From: Actinomycetes bacterium
GTDB taxonomy: Bacteria; Actinomycetota; Acidimicrobiia; Acidimicrobiales; SZUA-35
Length of the DNA stretch: 39,187 nt
Reading direction: 5' to 3'
Assembly (NCBI GenBank): GCA_024227975.1
Contig: JAAETV010000031.1
Location: 1-39,187 of the forward strand
The notes below the pieces were generated by a model. That model searched no databases. It was not told the origin of the DNA and saw nothing but the letters and a program-made list of their open reading frames with translations. This document shows, piece by piece, positions 8,879 through 17,555 of this stretch. The translations under genes and the position numbers were made by a program. Position 1 is the stretch's first letter. The number at the start of each line of letters is the position of its first letter.

Positions 8879-9814
8879 ATGCGATTCGCCGTCGAATCAT
8901 GGGACCCGGCCTACGGCATCTCGGCCGATGACTCCTCTCTGGAACCAGCCGATCAACCCGTCGACGCTACCGTCGAGCTCCCCCTCGACCAGTGGCGGCC
9001 TCTGGTACCCGCTGGGCTCGCCCCAGAAACTGTCCTCTTCGTCGACGGGGTTCGCCGTATCGACACCAGGGTCTGGATCGATGACGAAGAGCTGACCCGC
9101 CCCGCCATCTGTGCCACGGTGGCGGCCGGGGTCGTGCGCTGCGAGCCGGGAGCAGCCACCATCTTCGGGGTCCAGGTGGCGCGGGGGGTCTACACCGCGG
9201 TGGCGGGAGCGACCGATATCGAGACGAAGCACGGAACCTATGAGGTCCGCCCGGCGGTCGATGATCAGGACGCCTCGCTCTACTTCAGCCTCCACCGTCA
9301 TATGACCGAGTTGGAGCAGTCACTGTCGGTTGAGCTCGGCCGCGCCGAGCTGGTCGTGTTCGATGGTCCTCTCCGGGGTCGGGAGCAAGCCACCAGCGTC
9401 GGCTACGTCAAGACCCAGCACGTCCAGTATCTGGAGCCGGCTCAACATCGGGTTGTGGCCGCCCTGGCCGACGGGGAACGTACCCCTCTTTTTGCCATCG
9501 GCGGCCAGTTCCCCCGCTGGTCGTGGTATCTCCGCCTACCGGGGCCTCGGAGCCATGCCCTGAGCGGGATCGTTCGCCTCGAGCTGCCAGGGCTCGGTGA
9601 GGCTGACGATGCGGTCGAACGGGCCGAGGTCATCAGTGCGGCCCTCCCTCGCTACGCCAGTAAGCCTCACCGCGAAGCGCGGGCACCCCAGAATCTGTAT
9701 CCGATATCGGGCCTGGAGCGCGAACTGCGGCGCCGACTGGGTGATGTGCGGCTGATGGAGAGGGCGTTGCGGGTCACGTCCCGTCACGACCATCAGACGG
9801 TGGCCGGGTTCTGA
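8879..9814 (+). CDS. nurA: NurA-like 5'-3' nuclease
   Basis: A 311-residue protein with NurA-domain hallmarks: LFVDGVRR with Asp56 after a hydrophobic strand near the N-terminus, and LVVFDGPLRG with Asp162 in the middle, the positions of the Mn-binding acids in NurA. NurA nucleases degrade the 5' strand while HerA translocates DNA. Similarity is recognised from these motifs and from position, last in the herA-sbcD-sbcC operon, 13 bases after sbcC. ATG 8879 was chosen over TTG 8876 because GAGAGGGG ends 7 bases before it. A strong hairpin follows the stop. Confidence 0.8.
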   Translation: MRFAVESWDPAYGISADDSSLEPADQPVDATVELPLDQWRPLVPAGLAPETVLFVDGVRRIDTRVWIDDEELTRPAICATVAAGVVRCEPGAATIFGVQVARGVYTAVAGATDIETKHGTYEVRPAVDDQDASLYFSLHRHMTELEQSLSVELGRAELVVFDGPLRGREQATSVGYVKTQHVQYLEPAQHRVVAALADGERTPLFAIGGQFPRWSWYLRLPGPRSHALSGIVRLELPGLGEADDAVERAEVISAALPRYASKPHREARAPQNLYPISGLERELRRRLGDVRLMERALRVTSRHDHQTVAGF

Positions 9815-9823
9815 GGCCCCTGT

Positions 9824-9838
9824 CTCCCGGAGCGGGAG
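9824..9838. terminator. Hairpin terminator candidate between nurA and the GlsB-type gene
   Basis: A perfect 6-bp stem CTCCCG/CGGGAG with a GAG loop starts 9 bases after the nurA stop and lies between convergent genes, so it could serve both strands. Only a short T-rich stretch (GTGTCTTCT) follows on the plus strand. Confidence 0.5.
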
Positions 9839-9867
9839 GGTGTCTTCTGCTTGGCGCCCACCCATCG

Positions 9868-10110
9868 CTAGGTGACGATGCGGCCAATCACCAGCAGGAG
9901 GGTTGCCCCGAAGATGGCCCCGAAGAAGCCTGATGGGTGGAGCTCGAATCCGTTGCCGGACAACGAGTTGAAGAGGGTGCCACCAATGAAGGAGCCCAAG
10001 ATGCCGAGCACGCTGGTGCCGATACAACCCAGATTGTGAGGGCCCCGAACCAACATTCGGGCAACGGCCCCCGCGATCAGCCCCATCAATAGCCATCCGA
10101 CAATACCCAT
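9868..10110 (-). CDS. GlsB/YeaQ/YmgE-family stress-associated membrane protein
   Basis: An 80-residue protein with three hydrophobic segments and the glycine-rich pattern of the transglycosylase-associated (GlsB/YeaQ) family: MGIVGWLLMGLIAGAVARM, then GCIGTSVLGILGSFIGG, then GFFGAIFGATLLLVIGRIV. Members are small inner-membrane proteins often induced by stress; the biochemical role is unknown. A longer in-frame extension exists upstream but is not hydrophobic and overlaps the divergent methyltransferase gene, so I take the ATG at 10110, preceded by an AGGGG. Confidence 0.85.
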   Translation of the reverse strand: MGIVGWLLMGLIAGAVARMLVRGPHNLGCIGTSVLGILGSFIGGTLFNSLSGNGFELHPSGFFGAIFGATLLLVIGRIVT

Positions 10111-10155
10111 GTCCCCTAGGATGCCATGCCGAGCGGGCCGAGAGTACTCGGCCGG

Positions 10156-10161
10156 TAGGGT
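10156..10161 (+). promoter_or_regulatory. Candidate -10 box, leaderless methyltransferase transcript
   Basis: TAGGGT ends 6 bases before the GTG at 10168, so transcription would begin at or next to the start codon. No Shine-Dalgarno sequence is seen. Confidence 0.45.
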
Positions 10162-10167
10162 CGGTCG

Positions 10168-11292
10168 GTGGCCAAGGTCTCCACCGCACAACGATTCGAG
10201 GCCGCTGCCATCTGCGCCCCGGGACTCGAAGTCATCTGCAGTCAGGAGCTGCGGGCCCTTGGCGTCAAGCCCAAGACGGCGGGCCCAGGGACGGTCGAGT
10301 TCTCGGCCAATGCCCGCCAGCTCTACGCCGCCAATGTCTGGCTCCGCACCGCCACCCGGGTGGTGGCCAGGATCGCCACCTTCCGGGCCACTGATTTTCT
10401 CCACCTCCAGGAACGGGCGGCCGAGGTCGACTGGTCCCCCTGGCTAGGGGATGGCGTCGCCCCCGCCTTCCGCATCTCGACCAACGAATCCAAGCTGTAC
10501 CACACAGGGGCCATAGCCCAACGTCTCCACCAGATCGTTGGTGCCCCCTCGATCGGTGAGCCCGAGCAGCTGTTCGTGGTCAGGATCGAGCGCAACACCG
10601 TCAGCATCAGTGCCGACACCTCGGGGGAGGCTCTGAACCGGCGTCCGTGGCGGACCGAGGTCGGAGACGCCCCCCTGCGAACCACCATGGCCGCCGCCAT
10701 CGTGCTGGCGGCCGAGTGGGATCCCGGGACCTCGCTGGTCGATCCCTTCTGCGGGGTCGGCACGATCGCCATCGAGGCAGCCCTGCTGGCCCGCAACCGG
10801 CCCCCCGGCGGCCTGCGCCCCTTCGCCTTCCAAACCTGGCCCGGCTTCGAGCCTGGTACCTGGGCCAGCGTCACCGGTCAGGTCGCAGCAGCCGAGGGGG
10901 TCGACCGCACCGTCACCATCTCGGCCTCCGATCGTGATGGCACCGCCATCGCCGCCGCCCAGGCCAACGCCGAACGAGCCGGGGTCAGTGACGACATCGA
11001 GTTCACCAAACAGGTCGTCTCCCACCTGCGGGCCCGACAGGGGCCTGGCCTGGTCGTGACCAATCCTCCCTACGGACGCCGGGTCGGCGACGGTCGTCTC
11101 GATGGCCTCTACCGTCGCCTGGGGACCGTTGCCCGTGAGCGCTTGCCGGGTCATGGGCTCGCCATCGTCTGCCCCGATGCCAAGCTGGCGGCCACCGTTG
11201 ATGGGCGTCTTCGCTCGATCGCCCGTTTCCGCCATGGTGGTTTGGGCGTACAGCTATTCTCCCTACCCCCACCGTTGGCGGCTGAAGCCTGA
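10168..11292 (+). CDS. THUMP-domain class I SAM RNA methyltransferase (RlmL N-terminal-like)
   Basis: A 374-residue enzyme with an N-terminal ferredoxin-like/THUMP RNA-binding region (about 1-165) and a Rossmann methyltransferase domain. The SAM site is DPFCGVGTIAIEAALLA (from residue 192), and the catalytic NPPYG motif begins at 299, which marks N2-guanine or related base methylation. The family includes the N-terminal half of RlmL (23S rRNA G2445) and Trm14-type tRNA enzymes; rRNA is the more likely target in bacteria, but this is inference. The GTG start is supported by the -10 box 6 bases upstream. Confidence 0.88.
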   Translation: MAKVSTAQRFEAAAICAPGLEVICSQELRALGVKPKTAGPGTVEFSANARQLYAANVWLRTATRVVARIATFRATDFLHLQERAAEVDWSPWLGDGVAPAFRISTNESKLYHTGAIAQRLHQIVGAPSIGEPEQLFVVRIERNTVSISADTSGEALNRRPWRTEVGDAPLRTTMAAAIVLAAEWDPGTSLVDPFCGVGTIAIEAALLARNRPPGGLRPFAFQTWPGFEPGTWASVTGQVAAAEGVDRTVTISASDRDGTAIAAAQANAERAGVSDDIEFTKQVVSHLRARQGPGLVVTNPPYGRRVGDGRLDGLYRRLGTVARERLPGHGLAIVCPDAKLAATVDGRLRSIARFRHGGLGVQLFSLPPPLAAEA

Positions 11293-11304
11293 CCGATCAA
11301 GGTC

Positions 11305-11310
11305 TAGAGT
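11305..11310 (+). promoter_or_regulatory. Candidate -10 box before the lipoprotein gene
   Basis: TAGAGT ends 7 bases before the ATG at 11318, again the geometry of a leaderless mRNA. It lies just after the methyltransferase stop. Confidence 0.45.
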
Positions 11311-11317
11311 CTTCGCC

Positions 11318-12544
11318 ATGAAATCACCCGCCGCGATTTCCGCCTCATTGGGGTTCCTGCTCTTATCTCTAGCCAGCTGTGGAGGGGGTGACGGGGCCAC
11401 CGATCTCGCCTTCGTCGATTCCACAACCACGGTCGGCACAGCGATTTTGGCTGATTCGGTAGGCGATGCCGATAACACCGACGCTTTGGCCAAGGCTTCA
11501 TCGACCACGATCAATGGGTTGACATCGTCGACCTCCGGACTGTCCACCACCAGCACCAACGGAACCGGTTCGGCCGCCGCTGGGGCTGGCGGGGTACCCG
11601 CCCCGGTTGGACTTGACACCCGGATCGACTTCGAGCTGTTCCGATACAGCCTCGACGTGCCCCCAGGGTTTCGACTGGAGTTCGTCAGTGGCCGCAACGG
11701 CTACCTGGTGTGGGGTGAGAATGCCAACCGTGGAGTCTTTCCCGCCTATCTCGACACCTCGAACTTCCTGCGTGGTGATGAGCCCGGTGACTTCGCCAAC
11801 TATGTCGGCGATGGTGAGGTCCAGAGCCAGGAGACGATCGAGGTCCCCGTCTACCTGACTGCGGACCTCAGCCAGCCGGTACCTGACGAGTTCGTGGAGG
11901 CGACCGAGATCCACTTCACCGGGGGGTTCTACGGTGAGCAGTGGGTCAGGATCTTCGAGCTCGGTGACAGATCTATCGTAGTCTCACTCTCCATCGGCGA
12001 CGGTCTCGGCCCGGACGCCCCCGACCCTCGTGAAGTGCTCGACGGGGTTCGGATGTGGGATGGCGGCTTCGTTCCCCGTACCCCCGATCAGTGCTCAACC
12101 AAGGGTCTTCCCCCCATCAATGGCTGGGTCGATCTGAATCAAGCCCAGCAGGCGACCCTGATCAAGATCTCCGACGCCCTGGTCAACTGTGACTGGGTTG
12201 CGCTCGAGGCTGTCCTCAGTCCTGAGTTCACTGCCAGTTTTGGTGGCGACGATGCCATCGAGTTGTGGAAAGACGGCGAACGCTATGACGATGGCACCCT
12301 GGCCATCCTCTATGACCTCTTATCGCTCACCCCCCTGCTCGACCAGGGCAGCGATCAGGCCATCTGGCCCCGAGCAGCCGCTCTCGACTGGCCCGATGTC
12401 GACGAAGCCATGAGGTACGAGTTGGAGGAGCTCGGCTACGGAGTGGAGGATTTTGTCTTGTTCGAGGACTTCGGTGGCTACTTCGGGTTCCGCACCGCCA
12501 TCGACAACAACGGGATCTGGCAGTACTATCTGGCCGGGGATTAG
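11318..12544 (+). CDS. Secreted lipoprotein of unknown function
   Basis: A 408-residue protein with a lipoprotein signal (hydrophobic h-region, lipobox LASC, Cys21). A Ser/Thr-rich low-complexity linker (about 60-85) is followed by two apparent globular parts: a beta-rich region (about 95-250) and a C-terminal domain beginning near QAQQATLIKISDALVNCDW that ends with WQYYLAGD. Such C-terminal domains recur in actinobacterial cell-surface proteins, but I cannot assign a function. It should be anchored to the outer face of the membrane. ATG 11318 was chosen because it gives a complete signal peptide; the open frame upstream overlaps the methyltransferase gene. Confidence 0.8.
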   Translation: MKSPAAISASLGFLLLSLASCGGGDGATDLAFVDSTTTVGTAILADSVGDADNTDALAKASSTTINGLTSSTSGLSTTSTNGTGSAAAGAGGVPAPVGLDTRIDFELFRYSLDVPPGFRLEFVSGRNGYLVWGENANRGVFPAYLDTSNFLRGDEPGDFANYVGDGEVQSQETIEVPVYLTADLSQPVPDEFVEATEIHFTGGFYGEQWVRIFELGDRSIVVSLSIGDGLGPDAPDPREVLDGVRMWDGGFVPRTPDQCSTKGLPPINGWVDLNQAQQATLIKISDALVNCDWVALEAVLSPEFTASFGGDDAIELWKDGERYDDGTLAILYDLLSLTPLLDQGSDQAIWPRAAALDWPDVDEAMRYELEELGYGVEDFVLFEDFGGYFGFRTAIDNNGIWQYYLAGD

Positions 12545-12565
12545 GCCACTATGTCTCGCCGCCTC

Positions 12566-13039
12566 TCAACCCAGCAGGGTGATCTGGTCGCCGTCGGCAC
12601 TGAACAGGTCGAGGCTGCTGGCATCGGCCCGCCAACCGTCGACCCGGTTCAGGATCTCCAGTAGCCGACCCGTCTGGGCTTCGGCCTCGGCCGAGCAGGA
12701 GGGCCGTTGGACGCGGCCGGCGATCGTGATCCCGGCACCCCCATCATCGAAGAAGGTGAACGAGCCGAGCAGGGTGCCGCAGGCAGTGTCGATGGAGAGG
12801 TCACCGAACTCGGCGTCGATCTCGAACACGATCGGTTCTACCGGGGGCTCGGGTCGGCCTTCGACCTGGAGGTCGGTGACATTGAAGAGGCCGTCGAAGC
12901 GCTCGTCGGCCACCCCCGAATCTTCGTGGGGCCGCAGGGGTGACACCTCTTCGGATGACCCGCAGGAGGTGATGACCAGGGCTATGAGCACCCCGGCGGC
13001 CGCTCGGCGCGTGGCCGAGCCAACCCCTGGCATCGTCAT
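12566..13039 (-). CDS. Lipoprotein with META/HslJ-like domain
   Basis: A 157-residue predicted lipoprotein: a basic N-terminus, hydrophobic core and lipobox ITSC (Cys26). The middle region, IDTACGTLLGSFTFFDDG, resembles META-domain proteins, in which a conserved Cys-Gly pair is followed by a beta strand. Such domains are found in HslJ and other cell-envelope proteins of poorly known function. A GAGGAGGG Shine-Dalgarno sequence precedes the ATG. It converges with the lipoprotein gene at 11318 and lies downstream of the desaturase gene on the same strand. Confidence 0.75.
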   Translation of the reverse strand: MTMPGVGSATRRAAAGVLIALVITSCGSSEEVSPLRPHEDSGVADERFDGLFNVTDLQVEGRPEPPVEPIVFEIDAEFGDLSIDTACGTLLGSFTFFDDGGAGITIAGRVQRPSCSAEAEAQTGRLLEILNRVDGWRADASSLDLFSADGDQITLLG

Positions 13040-13093
13040 CGGTTGTGGCCCTCCTCGGTGTTGACTCGGGCCGTGACTCTAACCGGAGGTTGC

Positions 13094-14176
13094 CTAGGAT
13101 TGGGGCGGGGTCCAGTGGGTGCGGACCGCCGAGGCCGTAGGTGGCGGCCAGTCGAGGTGACCTTGCTCCTCAACCAGGGGTTGGTGAACCAGGTGCTGGT
13201 CGAAACCACCCCCGGAGGAAACGACGGAGACCGGGTCGTAGGAGTTCCGTTTCGTCGTCGACCGGTAGACCTGGCCCGCCACCGTCTTGACAACTCTGAA
13301 GACGAGCTTCAAGGCCCGGATGGGGTGGCGGAAGGCCCGCAAGGGGTTCGGGCAGCCCCGGAAGGGGTAGCGCATCTGGGCCACCATTCCCGCCGGCATG
13401 TATTCGTCGATCCCATAGTCCTCGGGGCGACGGTCTTGGGGCATGAAGTAGGTGCCGAAGAGCTGGTCCCACAGGGGGAGGAAGACCGAGTAGTTGCTCT
13501 GGATGGCCTTCGGGTCCTTGGTGTGATGCCAATGGTGGAATTCGGGCGTGATCACGAGCCGGTGGAAGGGACGCAACCGCCAACGGACGTTGGCGTGGAG
13601 GAAGAACCCGACGATGATCTGGATGGCGGCCAAGACCCCGGCTAGCTCGGCCTCGAAGCCTGCAGCCATGAGAAAGACGAAGGGAAGGACGACGAGGGCC
13701 CCGTCGAAGGGATGGGTCCGGAAGCCGGAGATCCAGTCGAGGTGCTCGGTCGAATGGTGGACGGCGTGGAAGCGCCACAAGATCGGGACCTCATGGGCCC
13801 AGCGATGGGCCCAGTAGGTGGCCAAGTCGAACAAGACCAGGCCTACCAGGGGCAGGGCCACCGCCGGGATCAAGCCAACCACGGGACGGAGCACCAAACC
13901 CGGTATCCAGATCAGGCTGATGACTCCGATCACGATGGCAACCCCCATCGTGATCACATTGAGGGCCGGGCTCGCCAGCAGGTAGGCGATGTCGGTCCCC
14001 ACCTGGGGCCGGCGGATCGGTTGACCCTTGTGGCGGGGGAACATCTTCTCGAACGGCACTACCACCGCGAAGGCCACCGCCAGGCCGAACAGGGGATCGT
14101 GGTTGATAACGAGGGCGACGGCGATGGTCGACCCAATCAGGAGCAGCTCGATGACCTCTCGTCGTGTGCGTGTCAT
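13094..14176 (-). CDS. Sterol desaturase/fatty acid hydroxylase family membrane protein
   Basis: A 360-residue integral membrane di-iron enzyme. Several hydrophobic segments fill the N-terminal half. The His clusters of the family are present in order: HRWAHE, HAVHHS and EFHHWHHT, which would bind two irons on the cytoplasmic side and activate O2 for lipid hydroxylation or desaturation. The lipid substrate is unknown; bacterial members act on hopanoids, carotenoids, ether lipids or fatty acids. A strong GGAAGGA Shine-Dalgarno sequence sits about 8 bases before the ATG. The C-terminal 50 residues are polar and variable. Confidence 0.88.
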   Translation of the reverse strand: MTRTRREVIELLLIGSTIAVALVINHDPLFGLAVAFAVVVPFEKMFPRHKGQPIRRPQVGTDIAYLLASPALNVITMGVAIVIGVISLIWIPGLVLRPVVGLIPAVALPLVGLVLFDLATYWAHRWAHEVPILWRFHAVHHSTEHLDWISGFRTHPFDGALVVLPFVFLMAAGFEAELAGVLAAIQIIVGFFLHANVRWRLRPFHRLVITPEFHHWHHTKDPKAIQSNYSVFLPLWDQLFGTYFMPQDRRPEDYGIDEYMPAGMVAQMRYPFRGCPNPLRAFRHPIRALKLVFRVVKTVAGQVYRSTTKRNSYDPVSVVSSGGGFDQHLVHQPLVEEQGHLDWPPPTASAVRTHWTPPQS

Positions 14177-14355
14177 TGATGTCTTCCTTCCCGACCGCCG
14201 CCGGGAGCGGCCTATGTCCAGGGTCTCAGGAAGTGGTGGGATCGAAAATAGGGCCTGAACCTCACGGGGTTGAGTGCTGCGCGCTCAGCTTTCGGGTGGT
14301 GGCGAAGAGGTAGAGTTCATCGGCGGCGACGAAGCTGACGGAAGGGCCAGAGAGG

Positions 14356-16008
14356 ATGCAGCAGGACTTCGATCCCGGGATCGATGGGCTGAAGGACTAT
14401 CAGATCATCGGCTCCGGTGGCTTCAGTACCGTCTATGCCGCTTGGGACGAGGACTTCGAGCGTCAGGTGGCAGTCAAGGTCCTGCACAGCCTTGACGAGG
14501 CCGGCGGGCGCCGATTCCGCCGGGAGCTGAAGATCATGGGTCAGCTCTCCAACCATGACCGTGTCATCACTCCCCATCGCCACGGCACGACGAGCGGGGG
14601 TGCCTCCTATCTGGTCATGGAGCACATCAGAGGGGGGTCGCTCGACGATGTGCTCCGCCAACGGGGCTCCCTGCCCTGGTCGGAAGCCGCCCACTATGTG
14701 CTCGACGTGTGTGAGGCCATCACCTACGCCCACCACCTCGGCATCCTCCACAAGGACATCAAACCCGGCAACATCCTGGTGGCCGACACCTCAGCCAAAC
14801 TGACCGACTTCGGAATCGCCAGCATCCGGGCCGCCACCAGTACCCAGACGGCATTCACCCTGGCTCATGCCCCGCCGGAGACCTTCCTCGGGGGCGACGA
14901 CCGGCGAGACGAGCGCTCCGACCTCTACTCCTTGGCCTCCACCCTCTACACCCTCATCGCGGGCCAGAGTCCCTATGGGCCCTCCGTCGACTCCGATTCC
15001 GATTCGGCTCCGGCCCACATGCGTCGGATCGAGGCCAACCCCGTTCCCCTGCTCCCCGGCGAGCTTGCCCCGGCCGAGCTGGCTCACCTGATCCACCGGA
15101 GCCTGGCCAAAGACCCGTCCCAGAGGCCCCAGAGTGTGGCCGAGTTCGCCACTGAACTAGGCGCCGTTCTGGGAGAGGCTCCGACCGTCGAGCATCCCGT
15201 GCCGGCCCCGGCGCCCACCACCCAATTCGAGCGGGTCCCGACGGCTGATCCGGCGGCCCCTACCATGGCCGCCCCACCCCGAGGCGGTGGCGGTGGCGGA
15301 TCACGAGTGGGTTTCATCGGGGTCGGAGTAGTGGTGATCGTTGGGCTCATCGCTGGCCTGGCTTGGTTGGCGACGCGAGATTCGGGCCCTGACGACGACC
15401 AACTCGCGGCGGGGGACGAAACGTCCACCACCACCGCCCCCACCTCGTCGACAACGACGACGTCGCCATCCACCACCCCGACAACGGTGATGACAACCAC
15501 GACTATTCCCATCACGACCCTGCCCCCGGCCCCGGTGCTGACCGACAGTGAGGTGTCAGGGAAGCTGACGTCGGTGCTGGGGATATTCGGGGCTACTCGA
15601 GTCAGTGAGTTCACGGTGACCCGGTGGTTCTCAGCCTGCGCCTTCGTGGGGGAGAATGCCATCAACCCGGCCCGATCGGCTTGGGGAGACGGAGGGGGGA
15701 TCGTGGTCCTCCGCTTCGCTACGCCGACGCTGGCCCGGCTCCACCTCGACACGATCGAGGCCACGGCCGGAACCACTTGCGACAATGGCAACGGCACCCT
15801 GGCCGAGGTTCACACCGTTGAGGAGCGGGATGGTGTCATCTGGGTCGAGGCAGGGGTCGTTGATTCGACCAACCGGGAGTGGAGTGTCTACTACCAGTCC
15901 GGAGATCTGGTGGTCTCAGCCGTCGATTCAAAAGACAACACCCTTGATCTCCCCATCGAGGAGGACATCCTTCCCGTAGCCCTTGGCTTGTTCCCCTTGG
16001 GCCAGTAG
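14356..16008 (+). CDS. Membrane-anchored Ser/Thr protein kinase (PknB-type, HKD variant)
   Basis: A 550-residue Hanks-type kinase. The Gly-rich loop is IGSGGFSTVY; the ATP-binding Lys is Lys41 in VAVKVL; the catalytic loop is HKDIKPGN (His132-Lys133-Asp134) and DFG is 151-153, followed by APPE. Arg of the usual HRD is Lys here, so activation may not depend on activation-loop phosphorylation in the standard way. One transmembrane segment at about 318-340 is followed by a Thr/Ser-rich linker (about 357-395) and an extracellular domain of about 155 residues with two Cys, probably a sensor. A TAGAGT at 14311-14316 may be its -10 box; GAAGGG 9 bases upstream of the ATG may act as Shine-Dalgarno. 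Confidence 0.93.
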   Translation: MQQDFDPGIDGLKDYQIIGSGGFSTVYAAWDEDFERQVAVKVLHSLDEAGGRRFRRELKIMGQLSNHDRVITPHRHGTTSGGASYLVMEHIRGGSLDDVLRQRGSLPWSEAAHYVLDVCEAITYAHHLGILHKDIKPGNILVADTSAKLTDFGIASIRAATSTQTAFTLAHAPPETFLGGDDRRDERSDLYSLASTLYTLIAGQSPYGPSVDSDSDSAPAHMRRIEANPVPLLPGELAPAELAHLIHRSLAKDPSQRPQSVAEFATELGAVLGEAPTVEHPVPAPAPTTQFERVPTADPAAPTMAAPPRGGGGGGSRVGFIGVGVVVIVGLIAGLAWLATRDSGPDDDQLAAGDETSTTTAPTSSTTTTSPSTTPTTVMTTTTIPITTLPPAPVLTDSEVSGKLTSVLGIFGATRVSEFTVTRWFSACAFVGENAINPARSAWGDGGGIVVLRFATPTLARLHLDTIEATAGTTCDNGNGTLAEVHTVEERDGVIWVEAGVVDSTNREWSVYYQSGDLVVSAVDSKDNTLDLPIEEDILPVALGLFPLGQ

Positions 16009-16023
16009 AAGCCGCCACGGCCC

Positions 16024-17193
16024 CTAGCCTCGGGTTCGAGCCGCCATTTCTTCTAGGCGGGCACCGAGCTCGGTCAGCTCATGGTGGTCGAGGTTGGCGA
16101 AGCTGAAGCGAACCCAGCGTTCGTCGCTGGGGGTGAAGGCGGTACCGGGGATGGCCAGCACGTCATGGTCGAGAACCAGGCGCTTGATGACCTCGTCGGT
16201 TCCAAGGTCGGTGAAGGGATGACGGGCCCAGCCGAAGAAGGCACCGGCCGAGGCCAGGGTGAACCCACCGGGCTCAGCGGCCATGACGTCTTCGAACACC
16301 TTCTGGGTGGCCGCGATCCGCTCCGACTGCTCTTGGCGCCACGCCCTGGCCCTGGTCAGTCCCGTGACTACGGCCTCCTGGCTGATCCGGGGGGCGCTGA
16401 TCTGGACACAGTCGACCAGCTTCAACACCTCATCCAGCACCCCTTCACTGGCCACCACCGCACCTACCCGGTAGCCGGGGATGGCCAGATCCTTGGAGAA
16501 GCTGTGGAGGCTGATCACATGATCGGGCCAATCGGGCCGGGAGAACAGGTCGTGGGGCGGGTCGTTTGTCGGGCGGAAATTGCGGTAGGTCTCGTCGATG
16601 ATCAGAGCAATATCGTTGGCCACGGTCAGGTCGTGGAAGGCGCTGATGATCTCAGGGCCAATGGTGACCCCGGTTGGGTTCCCCGGGGTGACCAACACGA
16701 TGGCCGCCGTCCGCTCGGTGATCAAGGTGGCCGCTCGTTCGGGATCGAGGCTCAGGTCAGGGCCGGGGTCGAGATAGACGGGTTTGACGTTGTCCAGCTT
16801 CAGCCACATGTCGTGGTTGAAGTAGTAGGGCACGCCCAGGATGACCTCGTCGCCAGGTTCGGTCAGGGTCGAGGTGACAACACAGAAGGCCTGGTTGCAG
16901 CCCCCGGTGGGTAGGACCTGGGTCGGGGTGATGGTGGCGCAATAGTCATTCGACAGCTCGTGGGCGAAGGCGTTCTTGAGCGCTGGAAGGCCCGGGGGCG
17001 GGGCGTAGCGGCCCCCATCGCCACTATGGGCGATCTCGGCGATCCGATCGGCGATCTCGGGGGCGGTGGGATAGCTGGGTGCGGCCTGGGACAGGTCGAG
17101 GAGGGGGCGCTCACCGGTCCGGTGGGCCAGCCAAGCGTGAGCTTCGGCGATGGGCGACACTGGCACCTGGAGCGTCCTGTTTGTCAATCGCAT
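16024..17193 (-). CDS. Class I/II PLP-dependent aminotransferase
   Basis: A 389-residue fold-type I aminotransferase. The Schiff-base Lys is Lys234 in SFSKDLAIPGYRVG; the PLP phosphate/ring contacts are seen in PTGGCNQAF and in LVTPGNPTG, and the C-terminal Arg that binds the substrate carboxylate is in RWVRFSFAN. It transfers an amino group between an amino acid and a 2-oxo acid; the substrate is not evident. ATG 17193 was chosen because a longer frame would overlap azlD and because a TAGGGT lies 10 bases upstream. It is downstream of azlCD, so amino acid metabolism is a shared theme. Confidence 0.88.
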   Translation of the reverse strand: MRLTNRTLQVPVSPIAEAHAWLAHRTGERPLLDLSQAAPSYPTAPEIADRIAEIAHSGDGGRYAPPPGLPALKNAFAHELSNDYCATITPTQVLPTGGCNQAFCVVTSTLTEPGDEVILGVPYYFNHDMWLKLDNVKPVYLDPGPDLSLDPERAATLITERTAAIVLVTPGNPTGVTIGPEIISAFHDLTVANDIALIIDETYRNFRPTNDPPHDLFSRPDWPDHVISLHSFSKDLAIPGYRVGAVVASEGVLDEVLKLVDCVQISAPRISQEAVVTGLTRARAWRQEQSERIAATQKVFEDVMAAEPGGFTLASAGAFFGWARHPFTDLGTDEVIKRLVLDHDVLAIPGTAFTPSDERWVRFSFANLDHHELTELGARLEEMAARTRG

Positions 17194-17203
17194 GGTGGCC
17201 GCG

Positions 17204-17209
17204 ACCCTA
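17204..17209 (-). promoter_or_regulatory. Candidate -10 box before the aminotransferase gene
   Basis: On the minus strand TAGGGT ends 10 bases before the ATG at 17193, predicting a leader of only a few bases. Confidence 0.35.
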
Positions 17210-17243
17210 CCGGCCCATCCCGCCCCCGCCCAGGTCGGAATCC

Positions 17244-17555
17244 TCAGCCCAAAGCTCGGACGGTGGCGGTGGTAGCGGCGGCGGCCAACACCACAACCAC
17301 GAAAGGCATCCGTTGCCACAGGGCTATGGCTGCTGCCGCCAAGCCGGCCAGGCGGGCGTCGACGAACCAGCGCTGATCGTCGATGAAGGTCGAGGTGGCA
17401 ACCAGGGCCGCCAGCAAGGCGGCCGGCAGGAGGAGGGCGAGGTGTTGCACGATCTTGGGCAGGGAACGGTCGCCGCCCAGAACCAAGGGTCCAGCTGCCT
17501 TGAGGGCATAGGTACCGGCGGCCAGGAGCAGCAGGGTGGTAGCGGCCGGCGTCAT
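17244..17555 (-). CDS. azlD: AzlD-type branched-chain amino acid exporter subunit
   Basis: A 103-residue membrane protein with three to four hydrophobic segments and the AzlD pattern: TYALKAAGPLVLG near the N-terminus, then PAALLAALVAT and an Ala-rich C-terminal helix. AzlC and AzlD together export branched-chain amino acids. The ATG at 17555 overlaps the azlC stop (ATGA), which is why I prefer it to the GTG at 17570. The neighbouring aminotransferase gene is 50 bases downstream. Confidence 0.85.
   Translation of the reverse strand: MTPAATTLLLLAAGTYALKAAGPLVLGGDRSLPKIVQHLALLLPAALLAALVATSTFIDDQRWFVDARLAGLAAAAIALWQRMPFVVVVLAAAATTATVRALG

Noticed and set aside
10444..11235. Antisense 263-residue frame opposite the methyltransferase gene
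   Set aside because: Gly/Asp-rich shadow; the plus strand has the SAM and NPPYG motifs.
11102..12544. A longer form of the lipoprotein starting inside the methyltransferase gene
   Set aside because: The signal peptide and lipobox start at 11318, with a -10 box just upstream.
16081..16914. Plus-strand 277-residue frame opposite the aminotransferase gene
   Set aside because: Shadow of a gene with intact PLP-binding motifs on the minus strand.
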